Source: Mixophyes australis (taxonomy: Eukaryota; Chordata; Amphibia; Anura; Limnodynastidae). From it: DNA of 64,000 nucleotides. The stretch covers positions 186,371,850 through 186,435,849 of the forward strand of contig JAVHZZ010000006.1 in NCBI GenBank assembly GCA_036250195.1, in the 5' to 3' direction. A model generated the notes under the pieces. It ran no database searches and was not told where the DNA came from. It saw only the letters and a list, made by a program, of their open reading frames with translations. The position numbers and the translations under genes were made by a program. The first letter of the stretch is position 1. Each line of letters opens with the position of its first letter. This document shows, in pieces, positions 48,420 to 51,116 of this stretch.

Positions 48420-50287
48420 AGATTAATTAGCATCTGGTGAAATTCAACCTACTGTGTGTGTTTGTATTGCAGAGAATTTAGAGGGTCAGCTTCACAGGAC
48501 TGAATGATTGAACAATTGCTCTAACGTGCTGTTTAATATGCTGGCACTATATAAATAATGGATAGTAAATAATTTGAGGATGATCAACAGTAAGTATTTC
48601 TTGAGTGCACTTACTCATGAGTGAGTTGAAGTGGCCATGTATTGCTCAGAAAGTATATCAGGCTAACATCACCCGCATCATTCATAAGTGACAGTGTTAA
48701 TTTTAATTTTAGGTTGAAATTGAAACAAACATGCCATCATCAGCATGTTGGGACACAAGCTTGTCATTTTATTATACAATATTATATCAAATATGATACA
48801 ACCACCATTCTTGGAACCATGGGGATATAAATGGTCCTACATGTAATAAGTAACATTTATCTGTCTATACTGTGCAATGTCATGGAGAATTTCCTGCAGT
48901 AATATCTCATATCTATTGTCTTTATAATAAAATAAAAAGCTTCTCAGACATCTGTAGCTAAAGGCCAACTAAACCACAGCATTCACACACTACGAGACAC
49001 ACTATGGGACAATAAGCCCAACTCAAGGTATAGAGGTTTAATAATTAACCACTACTAAGAATGGGCCCCACAATTAAGGGCTTTGCTTACCCTATCTGAT
49101 AGATAAAATTACTTAGCTGTCAAATATGGACTTTGATCACTAAAGGGGGCGGTTGGATACCCTCCCAAATGTCTGTCCATCAAACATTTACAAAACATAT
49201 AAAACAGAATTACCAGAATGTCATGGATTCAGACCCTAAATAAAACAAACCCACTGCCCAAAAAATCCGTGAATATTTTAGGAATATATGAACACAACAT
49301 ACAATACATTGAAGGACTTCCTAAAAATACAGGGAAACGTACTAGCCTAAAGCAAACAAACAAAAAAAAAACAACAACGTTAGAACATTTATAATGTGTC
49401 ACTGAAAGACCCAAATACAAACATGTGCACAGAAACAGAAAAATGACAAACAAATTCCATCATATTTTCCATCAGCCTTATTTAATAAGTACCACAAAGT
49501 CAAACTCAAGGACAACACAGATAGGATTTTTACTTAACAATATAAAATTAGTGACCTCATTAATTATGCATACATTGAAGGATGTTAAAAAGGTATATTT
49601 GCCAGCATTTAGAATCGATATGAAGCTTTGCAGGGACACATGACAATACACCCCCAAATCACTGGACATTATTGATACAATAAAGCTGCATTTTAAACAC
49701 AAATATAAAACTTGTACAGATTACAGACATGATAGTATAGCCATCCAGTTCTTGTGGCTCTAAGGGGGGGGTCAAAAAAAAAAAAAAAAAAAAGACTCAC
49801 AGGTACAAATGTTTATAAATTCAATTGACATTGGAGTCAGCTCATTTGTATGCTATTGACTAGTGTTAGCTGCTTTATGTGCCCAGGGACATTTTACCTT
49901 ATTGTCTTTTATTTAGCAATGACAATTTATATTCTGAGATATTCTTAGTTTTGTCTGCTCCCCACTATGTATCCCTTCTCCTCATCCCCCTTTTCCCTCC
50001 CCCTTAATTACCAAAACGCATTAATAAAAATAGTTACATTAAAAAGAAAAGAAAGAAGAAATTGGAGTCAGCTGGCAGTTCTGGATGCTACCATAATGGG
50101 CTATTTAGAAGCAAGAGGAAGAATAACAAAGAAAAGCTTCCAATAAAAGTTTAATGAAAACATTGGAAAACACCATCAGGTTTTCAGTGGATGATCTCTA
50201 CATATCAAACTTAATTAAACCTAATTGTGAAAGACTCTAGAATGGATAATAAAGAACTCATACTAACCTCACAAGTTTATAGTACAT
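1621..50287 (-). CDS. hap1: HAP1/TRAK-family adaptor, huntingtin-associated protein 1-like (16 exons)
   Basis: Family role, from known members: HAP1 and TRAK proteins are coiled-coil adaptors that couple kinesin-1 and dynein/dynactin to vesicles or mitochondria. The predicted protein is about 863 aa, in exons 50268-50287, 34511-34788, 32356-32550, 16673-16749, 16029-16145, 15584-15681, 14015-14120, 13850-13928, 13079-13209, 12747-12821, 10413-10550, 10223-10287, 9186-9419, 8714-9012, 7580-7790 and 1621-2089. All junctions are GT-AG and in phase. The HAP1_N region is about residues 105-455. It includes a dynein CC1-box-like AACIG (198-202) and a Spindly-like LAAEI (441-445). The C-terminal half (about 540-863) resembles TRAK1/2, with SRAYLPEKLQIVKPLEG, GGILDPRPGV and LVTILKEHGISA. 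HAP1 is favoured over TRAK1/2 because of CVDQFSEASRQ and LQDLQEKH, and because I find no exon for the NSTFTFTTCRILHP block of TRAKs. A TRAK paralogue remains possible. The first exon is the least certain part. Confidence 0.78.
2416..2573. mobile_element. Palindromic MITE (frog-type CTATAGCAACCA element)
   Basis: The two halves are inverted copies. The left half reads through GATTTACTAATCTGCGGG and TTGCCTATAGCAACCA; the right half mirrors it with TGGTTGCTATAGGCAAC and CCCGCAGTTTAGTAAATC. A second copy lies at 54126-54272 and a decayed one near 22535-22645. It has no coding capacity. It is a short non-autonomous inverted-repeat element in intron 15. Confidence 0.75.
2574..5582. other. Intron 15 of hap1, unannotated part
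   Basis: No convincing exon, RNA gene or recognised repeat was found. I looked for the exon that in TRAK1/2 carries the NSTFTFTTCRILHP block and did not see it. The stretch has only AT-rich sequence, a T-run near 5139-5152 and short chance open frames. Confidence 0.4.
5591..7220. mobile_element. Non-autonomous hAT-like element with internal minisatellite
   Basis: The ends are inverted: CAGGGCCTGATTAAGGG at the left, and the right end read in reverse is CAGGGCCTGATCAACCA. Exact 8-bp target duplications GTGATGTG flank it at 5583-5590 and 7221-7228. An 8-bp duplication and CAGGG termini are typical of hAT transposons. No transposase frame is present. The body is C-rich and built largely of a tandem repeat (separate entry). 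An A/T-rich block (about 7081-7142) sits before the right end. Confidence 0.85.
6300..6893. repeat. C-rich minisatellite, unit about 30 bp
   Basis: Tandem copies of a unit close to CCCTATAGATATGCAGGGCA followed by GTTCCCCCC. The C-run varies in length from copy to copy. The first copies (about 6300-6460) are more diverged and carry ATGACAGTCCCCC instead. The array lies inside the hAT-like element, so it moved with it or expanded after insertion. Confidence 0.9.
7580..7790 (-). CDS. hap1: hap1 exon 15
   Basis: Acceptor AGGTTCAG, residues 639-707. It encodes TLLHWQQLAKPNLGGILDPR followed by an acidic stretch VYNLNDFEEDDMEPIS, both strongly TRAK1-like. The donor is ambiguous. A GTGTGA donor after 7580 keeps the frame into exon 16. 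The stronger consensus GTGAGT two bases further on (exon end 7578) would shift the frame into an early stop. Confidence 0.88.
8395..8431. repeat. (TG)n microsatellite
   Basis: About 18 uninterrupted TG dinucleotides in intron 14. Confidence 0.97.
8714..9012 (-). CDS. hap1: hap1 exon 14
   Basis: Acceptor TCATGTGCAG, donor GTAAGT, 299 bp, residues 539-637. It contains MPGTPGGQDLAAALQRLSAQ, which matches the TRAK DLATALRRLS-type segment, a serine-rich stretch, and SRAYLPEKLQIVKPLEG at the 3' end. That last block is one of the best-conserved TRAK motifs, which makes this exon secure as a family member. Confidence 0.92.
9186..9419 (-). CDS. hap1: hap1 exon 13
   Basis: Acceptor CCATTCAG, donor GTAAGT, 234 bp, residues 461-537. 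It begins SYKRVFETVKAANQVVRAR, equivalent to the TRAK KRVFETVRxxNQVVK segment. A Ser/Pro-rich linker and an acidic LLEEETLLPGEG tail follow. Confidence 0.9.
10223..10287 (-). CDS. hap1: hap1 exon 12
   Basis: A 65-bp exon with acceptor TTTGTGCAG and donor GTAAGT. It encodes DSLAAEIEGTMRKGIDASSE, nearly identical to TRAK1/2 at this point. The LAAEI part corresponds to the Spindly-like dynactin-binding motif proposed for TRAKs. Confidence 0.92.
10413..10550 (-). CDS. hap1: hap1 exon 11
   Basis: A 138-bp phase-0 exon with acceptor ATTTCTTCAG and donor GTAAGG, residues 393-438. It encodes LQDLQEKHKECQDMLHEAQE and ends STLNIFPL. LQDLQEKH is closer to HAP1 (LQDLREKY) than to TRAK1 (LRELEDKY). Confidence 0.92.
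11400..12320 (-). mobile_element. DIRS-type retroelement relic (tyrosine recombinase)
   Basis: Minus-strand translation in several frames shows tyrosine-recombinase remnants. About 11907-12134 has TTRRVLELRALFCRSPYI and FHEDRSVLR, resembling the SARRVSELxAL helix around the first catalytic Arg. About 11655-11843 has LLLHVLKALRTFVNRT. About 11420-11671 has ALAEQLCWAVNWSSVHIQSS, resembling the ICxAAxWSSxHTF box near the catalytic tyrosine. Frameshifts separate the pieces, so it is dead. It sits in intron 10, in the same orientation as hap1. The boundaries are rough. Confidence 0.65.
12747..12821 (-). CDS. hap1: hap1 exon 10
   Basis: A 75-bp phase-0 exon with acceptor TTCCCCTTAG and donor GTAAGT. 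It encodes TSTENEELHQHLSAVKERDH, the coiled-coil segment that corresponds to VENEELVQHLGAAKD in TRAK1. Confidence 0.9.
13079..13209 (-). CDS. hap1: hap1 exon 9
   Basis: Acceptor TTTTTAG, donor GTGAGT, 131 bp. It encodes EASRQVALLAEELARRGEDA followed by ARQQEEISQLLAQIVHLQHK. Joined to exon 8 it reads CVDQFSEASRQ. This is the HAP1 version of the segment (CVEQFSEASQQ in mammalian HAP1, CVKELRDANVQ in TRAK1) and is the main reason for the hap1 call. Confidence 0.93.
13850..13928 (-). CDS. hap1: hap1 exon 8
   Basis: A 79-bp exon with acceptor TTCCTGTCAG and donor GTGAGT. It encodes ETSDYEDQEGYLMLDCVDQF, similar to LEDEEQMLILECVEQF of mammalian HAP1. Confidence 0.9.
14015..14120 (-). CDS. hap1: hap1 exon 7
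   Basis: A 106-bp exon with acceptor TTTACTTTTAG and donor GTGAGC. It encodes LRRNKSSFCLQYIQLDTLQE and LEDDNRMMRDE. This corresponds to the PLKRNES...LDSLQKKLKDLEEEN segment of TRAK1. Confidence 0.9.
14283..14850. repeat. Pair of related segments (GGAGGCAGCCATTTTGT)
   Basis: Segments at about 14283-14352 and 14776-14850 share GGAGGCAGCCATTTTGT and similar flanks (CTTGG upstream, GCTGA..CAATAT/TAATAT and ATGCAG downstream), in direct orientation. They are probably two relics of one dispersed repeat in intron 6. The family is not recognised. Confidence 0.45.
15584..15681 (-). CDS. hap1: hap1 exon 6
   Basis: Acceptor GTATCTGCAG, donor GTCAGT, 98 bp. It encodes VCQLRHEISMREDLLHLYTS, equivalent to VSQLRHELSMKDELLQFYTS in TRAK1. 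The GTCAGT donor is chosen over a GTATAT three bases downstream because only it keeps the phase into exon 7 (TPLRRNKS). Confidence 0.9.
16029..16145 (-). CDS. hap1: hap1 exon 5 (CC1-box coding)
   Basis: A 117-bp phase-0 exon with acceptor CTCCTTAG and donor GTGAGC. It encodes KERDLELAACIGQSLLKQNR and a coiled-coil continuation. AACIG fits the AAxxG CC1 box through which HAP1/TRAK-type adaptors bind dynein light intermediate chain. Mammals have AARIG at this place. Confidence 0.94.
16423..16567. mobile_element. Palindromic MITE (GGTAGGCAACC...GTAGTTTCACAAC)
   Basis: Inverted ends CAGGGATAGGCAACCTGCGG and, read in reverse from the right, CAGGGGTAGGCAACCTACGG. The inner arms are also inverted (ACTACAAATCCCAGCATG and CATGCTGGGACTTGTAGT). 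The flanks share TTTAGA, but I see no exact 8-bp duplication. It is a hAT-like non-autonomous element in intron 4. Confidence 0.75.
16673..16749 (-). CDS. hap1: hap1 exon 4 (common acceptor for both first exons)
   Basis: A 77-bp exon with acceptor TTTTTATTGCAG and donor GTACGT. It encodes LCSERVGKVTKTYRDIDAVT followed by SLLEE, equivalent to LCAERVGQMTKTYNDIDAVT in TRAK1. It accepts phase-1 splices from exon 3 and from the alternative first exon. Confidence 0.94.
16750..19210. other. Intron between alternative first exon and exon 4
   Basis: No exon or identifiable element seen. It contains a C-run of about 17 at 17403-17419 and short chance open frames only. Confidence 0.4.
19211..19316 (-). 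CDS. hap1: hap1 alternative first coding exon (1b)
   Basis: The ATG at 19316 lies in a strong Kozak context (GCAGCCATGG), and the frame is open for 35 codons (MEFWESSCNFANENECNGNF, then an acidic Ser/Asp/Glu-rich tail ending ADELEG) to a good donor (GGAG, then GTAAAG). The splice phase matches exon 4 exactly and reads ELEGVLCSERVGKV. TRAK1 has a known short isoform with the same layout: a unique acidic N-terminus joined to VLCAERVGQM. The result would be a protein of about 734 aa lacking exons 1-3. No transcript evidence is available here. Confidence 0.68.
20393..20692. mobile_element. hAT-like MITE, 300 bp, with GATA-rich core
   Basis: Terminal CAGGGCC and GGCCCTG are flanked by exact 8-bp duplications ACAGCACT (20385-20392 and 20693-20700). 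GGGGCCCC-rich subterminal parts surround an (ATAGAT)n/GATA microsatellite at about 20451-20541 and a T-run. There is no coding capacity. Confidence 0.85.
21366..21739. repeat. Long inverted repeat (about 370 bp)
   Basis: The inner arms 21441-21514 and 21592-21665 are about 74 nt and nearly identical in inverted orientation, sharing CTGCTATCCAGACTGCTAGA and CGAACATACTGCATGCCGGC. The outer arms ACAACGAGTATATAGACAAA (21366-21385) and its inverse (about 21713-21735) extend the palindrome. The spacer is 77 nt. It is likely a foldback MITE. The true element ends were not defined. Confidence 0.75.
22535..22645. mobile_element. Decayed copy of the CTATAGCAACCA palindromic MITE
   Basis: TTGCCCATAGCAACCA and, in inverse, TGGTTGCTATCGGTAAC bracket a short spacer that contains AGAATCTGACTGG, as in the copies at 2416 and 54126. 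The outer ends are lost. Confidence 0.6.
22802..22998. mobile_element. hAT-like MITE (GGCGGATC ends)
   Basis: The left end is CAGAGGCGGATCTAG and the right end, read in reverse, is CAGTGGCGGATCGGG. Near-exact 8-bp duplications GCCATAAC and GCTATAAC flank it (22794-22801 and 22999-23006). It contains G-runs and C-runs. A related copy is at 31700-31977. Confidence 0.75.
24470..24795. repeat. Minisatellite, unit about 20 bp (TTAGCCACACAGACACGCTA)
   Basis: About a dozen near-perfect tandem copies of a 20-bp unit, with ACAC/ACAT variants at the edges, inside the hAT-like element. Confidence 0.93.
24872..25183. mobile_element. Nested hAT-like MITE with a long hairpin core
   Basis: Inverted ends CAGGGCCGCC and, in reverse from the right end, CAGGGCCGCC. 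Exact 8-bp duplications GCCACACT (24864-24871 and 25184-25191) flank it; these belong to the host element's minisatellite-like sequence. Internal arms 25009-25068 and 25086-25145 form a hairpin of about 60 bp (CAGGATCCGATCGCAGGGGT and its inverse). Confidence 0.88.
25523..29353. other. Intronic AT-rich region
   Basis: No exons recognised. Short A-runs (25937-25961) and a large AT/CA microsatellite (separate entry) are present. Open frames here are chance or microsatellite-driven. Confidence 0.4.
27482..27627. repeat. Compound (TA)n/(CA)n microsatellite
   Basis: Alternating TA and CA dinucleotide blocks over about 145 bp. Confidence 0.95.
29354..29502. repeat. Small foldback element with arms of about 46 bp
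   Basis: The left arm TATATATTTGGAATAGAAAA...CACCTTAAC (29354-29400) is mirrored by the right arm GGTTAAGGCAAGCAGTATGT...AAATATATA (29459-29502), with a spacer of about 58 nt. Probably a MITE. Confidence 0.65.
29667..29745. mobile_element. Fragment of the 5591-7220 hAT-like family
   Basis: GGCCTGATTATCC, then TAGGCTGACTAGGCTGCAGC and CTAGGGCGC, match the reversed right end of the element at 5591-7220. The opposite terminus was not found, so this is one end only. Confidence 0.55.
30665..31212. mobile_element. hAT-like element (CAGTGGTTCCCAAAC ends), 548 bp
   Basis: Inverted ends CAGTGGTTCCCAAAC and, in reverse, CAGCGGTTCCCAAAG. Exact 8-bp duplications CCTTAATG (30657-30664 and 31213-31220) flank it. 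An internal inverted repeat surrounds about 31020-31130 (GGACCCAGCATCCTCCTC and its inverse). No transposase frame. Confidence 0.88.
31700..31977. mobile_element. hAT-like MITE (GGCGGATC ends), second copy
   Basis: The ends CAGGGGCGGATCTAG and, in reverse, CAATGGCGGATCCGG match the element at 22802. The possible target duplication (CTCTGGGC and CTCTAACC) is poor. The core palindrome AATCAGAGCAGC and its inverse lies near 31840-31880. Confidence 0.68.
32356..32550 (-). CDS. hap1: hap1 exon 3 (start of HAP1_N region)
   Basis: Acceptor CCGTCCTCAG, donor GTGAGT, 195 bp, residues 101-164. With exon 2 it reads ITDVCTTGDVPEVEIISLLQ, matching ITDVCSNEDLPEVELVSLLE of TRAK2. It continues YEHDDWLHTPLLPPDVPLHL and EQIEETLKYF, a near match to TRAK1. 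Confidence 0.95.
33158..33538 (-). mobile_element. Helitron-like non-autonomous element, copy 1
   Basis: On the minus strand it starts TCTACTATATAAATGCC after an A and ends TTAACTTG before a T, which fits A|T Helitron insertion. A perfect 6-bp hairpin GCATGAGTATCATGC lies about a dozen bases before the end. No target duplication is seen. A copy over 90% alike lies at 43203-43594. Both carry an internal direct repeat, CAAGCTACTTAAGGTGTTAA. Open frames found in both copies are products of the repeat, not genes. Confidence 0.6.
34511..34788 (-). CDS. hap1: hap1 exon 2
   Basis: A 278-bp exon with a strong acceptor (TTTTCTGTTTTTTCATAG) and donor GTGAAG. The frame is open throughout, residues 8-99, and contains LPEHGFLKSSVHGSLLLPLT and an acidic/Ser/Thr-rich stretch. 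It ends DASTIT, which joins to exon 3 as TITDVCTTGD. The N-terminal sequence is not conserved with TRAKs. The exon needs an upstream exon that ends in phase 2, and the candidate at 50268-50287 provides it. An in-frame GTG is no reason to start translation inside this exon. Confidence 0.82.
34789..38362. other. Intron 1, part
   Basis: No exon, RNA gene or clear element recognised. Near 35263 the minus strand has CTCCTGATGATG, which recalls the hammerhead-like module further on, but the rest is not conserved. Confidence 0.35.
38463..38509 (-). ncRNA. Hammerhead-ribozyme-like motif 1
   Basis: Minus-strand order: stem I strand TTCTC (38509-38505), core CTGATGA (38504-38498), one extra A, stem II GTCCG (38496-38492) with loop GTGTTGGTG and CGGAC, then GAAA, the very short stem III ACGCGT, then C17 (38468) and stem I strand GAGAG (38467-38463). 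All conserved catalytic-core letters of a type I hammerhead are present. The extra A before stem II is atypical. Stem III of 2 bp is as in newt satellite-2 and Penelope-type hammerheads. Inverted 20-mers flank it at 38363-38382 and 38521-38540. Minus-strand AATAAA occurs near 38340. Cleavage activity is unproven. Confidence 0.5.
39605..39823. mobile_element. Small DNA element (CATAYCYCCCA ends)
   Basis: The left end CATATCCCAACATTTG and the right end, in reverse CATACCTCCCACCCC, suggest imperfect inverted termini. The interior has TTTGCCAACTTTCCCATCAA and GGGACTAAGGCCTCAAATAT. An A-rich tail follows. No target duplication was confirmed. Confidence 0.45.
39824..43202. other. Intron 1, middle part
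   Basis: An A-rich block (39828-39860) follows the element. No exon or identifiable element was found in the rest. AT-rich throughout. Confidence 0.35.
43203..43594 (-). mobile_element. Helitron-like non-autonomous element, copy 2
   Basis: Same terminal structure as copy 1 (minus strand TCTACTATATAAA ... TTAACTTG, between A and T). The 3' hairpin region has lost GCACGGG. It contains an extra GTATAACTGCCCAGCA relative to copy 1 and lies between two TA/CA microsatellites. Confidence 0.6.
43700..45030 (+). mobile_element. 5'-truncated L2-type LINE with open reverse-transcriptase frame
   Basis: An open frame to the stop at 44568-44570 encodes the C-terminal part of a LINE reverse transcriptase. 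It has the catalytic YADDTQLYLS, then CLGVILDSSLSFAPHI, FLKLNLAKTELIVFPPSR and ISRLDYCNLLLIGLP. This order is typical of L2-clade (and related CR1-group) elements. The 3' UTR ends GGCGCCCTATAAATAAAAAT and an (ATA)n tail rather than a long poly(A), as in L2. The absence of frame breaks over about 285 codons points to a fairly young insertion. The 5' end is missing. Confidence 0.85.
45480..45520 (-). ncRNA. Hammerhead-ribozyme-like motif 2
   Basis: Minus-strand order: stem I CCTC (45520-45517), core CTGAGGA (45516-45510; position 7 is free in the consensus), one extra A, stem II GTCTC/GAGAT around loop TGCTT (with one G-T wobble), GAAA, stem III ACGCGT, position 17 T (45484), stem I GAGG (45483-45480). 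Both helices differ in sequence from motif 1 but still pair. A minus-strand AATAAA follows about 110 nt downstream. Confidence 0.48.
45751..46059 (-). mobile_element. tRNA-headed SINE with L2-like tail (V-SINE type)
   Basis: On the minus strand it starts with a tRNA-like head: an A box within TGGCCTAGTGGTTAGCAC (46048-46031) and a B box within GAGTTCAATTCCTGACC (46005-45989). A conserved centre follows (GTGGAGTTTGTATGTCCTCT, then CGCTCCGGTTTCCTCCCACA). It ends TTTTTGTGGCGCTAAATAAA, which resembles the 3' end of the L2 elements in this window and so fits L2-driven mobilisation. Confidence 0.72.
46060..47640. other. Intron 1, part
   Basis: Nothing recognised beyond AT-rich unique-looking sequence. 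Confidence 0.35.
47641..47978. mobile_element. MITE with AAGGGAACCT ends and TTAA flanks
   Basis: Left TTAAAAGGGAACCTG and right GAAAGGTTCCCTTTAA are inverted, and both abut TTAA. TTAA duplication is the habit of piggyBac-type transposons, but the assignment is tentative. A similar end (AGGTTCCCTTTTAA) occurs near 59608. Confidence 0.5.
48332..48418. repeat. (TA)n microsatellite, about 43 units
   Basis: A perfect TA tract of about 86 bp, self-complementary. Confidence 0.97.
48419..50267. other. Intron 1, proximal part
   Basis: No exon found. An A-run is at 49767-49793. About 49900-50060 has a pyrimidine-rich tract followed by AATAAAAATAGTTACATT and an A-rich end, which could be the 3' end of an L1-like LINE, but this is weak. 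Confidence 0.35.
50268..50287 (-). CDS. hap1: hap1 exon 1 (six codons plus two bases)
   Basis: The minus strand has an ATG at 50287 with A at -3 (TCAACATGT), then MYYKLV and AG, followed by donor GTTAGT. The two leftover bases complete an Arg codon with the first base of exon 2 and give MYYKLVRAVCSSLAEG in frame. The sequence upstream (about 50288-50480) looks like an unremarkable 5' UTR with CT-rich patches. The call rests on phase, donor and start context. No conservation can be shown here. Confidence 0.5.
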
Positions 50288-50540
50288 GTTGAATGAAGAC
50301 TCTGCTGCTGGTACCCCTAGGAGGCTGCTCGGTGTGCACCTTTACATCCTGATGTTATAGCCCAGCAACCTGCACCTGGTTACAGCAGGGTGTGCTAGAC
50401 TGACTGCGAAGAACAGAGACCAGCTGCTCTCTATTAAACTAGACTGGAAGAGGAGGAGCAGACACTAAGCACACAGTGGGAGTAAACTGCACTAGATGCT
50501 GACAGACTAAACCAAAATATCCAACACCTCCACAAAGACA
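50288..50540 (-). other. Candidate 5' UTR and promoter-proximal region of hap1
   Basis: Lies immediately upstream of the putative start codon. It is mixed-composition sequence without transposon signatures. I see no clear TATA box or CpG-rich island, so the transcription start cannot be placed. Confidence 0.3.
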
Positions 50541-50544
50541 GCAG

Positions 50545-50640
50545 GACACATACCTATCGCCACCTCCCTAATACAGCCACAGAACACGTACCTCACGCCA
50601 CCTCTCTGATACAAAAGACACCATGAGGAGGAGGTAGGTC
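50545..50640. repeat. Minisatellite, unit about 37 bp, first part
   Basis: Copies resembling AGGACACATACCTATCGCCA then CCTCCCTAATAC. The same unit continues at 54270-54420 and a fragment occurs at 55930-55995. The stretch between the first two is inserted transposons. Confidence 0.75.
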
Positions 50641-50654
50641 ATCATCATTGTATT

Positions 50655-50954
50655 ATTTATAGGGCGCCACAGATTCCATAGCACTGGACAATCATTTCAG
50701 AAATGGCATACATGATAACAAAGCATGAAAAGAAGCATGAAAACAGTTATAAATAACAAATATATGAATACAATTACACGTGAAAAACGTCAGGTACAAA
50801 TGAGAGAATGAGATGTCCGACAATACAAATATGGGCACGAACACAATGTCTGCGAGTGAACAAACAGCATAACACTCCCACAAAATACAGCAAAAGACAA
50901 GACAAGAGAAGAGACCTACGAGAGAGATGGACAGTGAATGAACAAGAGATATGA
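50655..50954 (-). mobile_element. L2-type LINE relic, 3' part
   Basis: The minus-strand 3' end reads GGCGCCCTATAAATAATACA. The element is split by the hAT-like insertion and resumes at 53609-54123. There, frameshifted reverse-transcriptase remnants (CIGVVQDSIFRFTPHI, matching CLGVILDSSLSFAPHI of the 43700 element) are visible. Confidence 0.65.
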
Positions 50955-50962
50955 GTACAGAG

Positions 50963-51080
50963 CAGGGTCGGACTGGGCCACTGGGGGGCCCTGACCCTGA
51001 TCGCTCCCCTCTTCGTTGGTTGGAGGAGCGGGTAACTTTTTAAAAAAAAATATAATATAAATAAAAAAATAAAAAATAGA

Positions 51081-51116
<36 letters not shown>

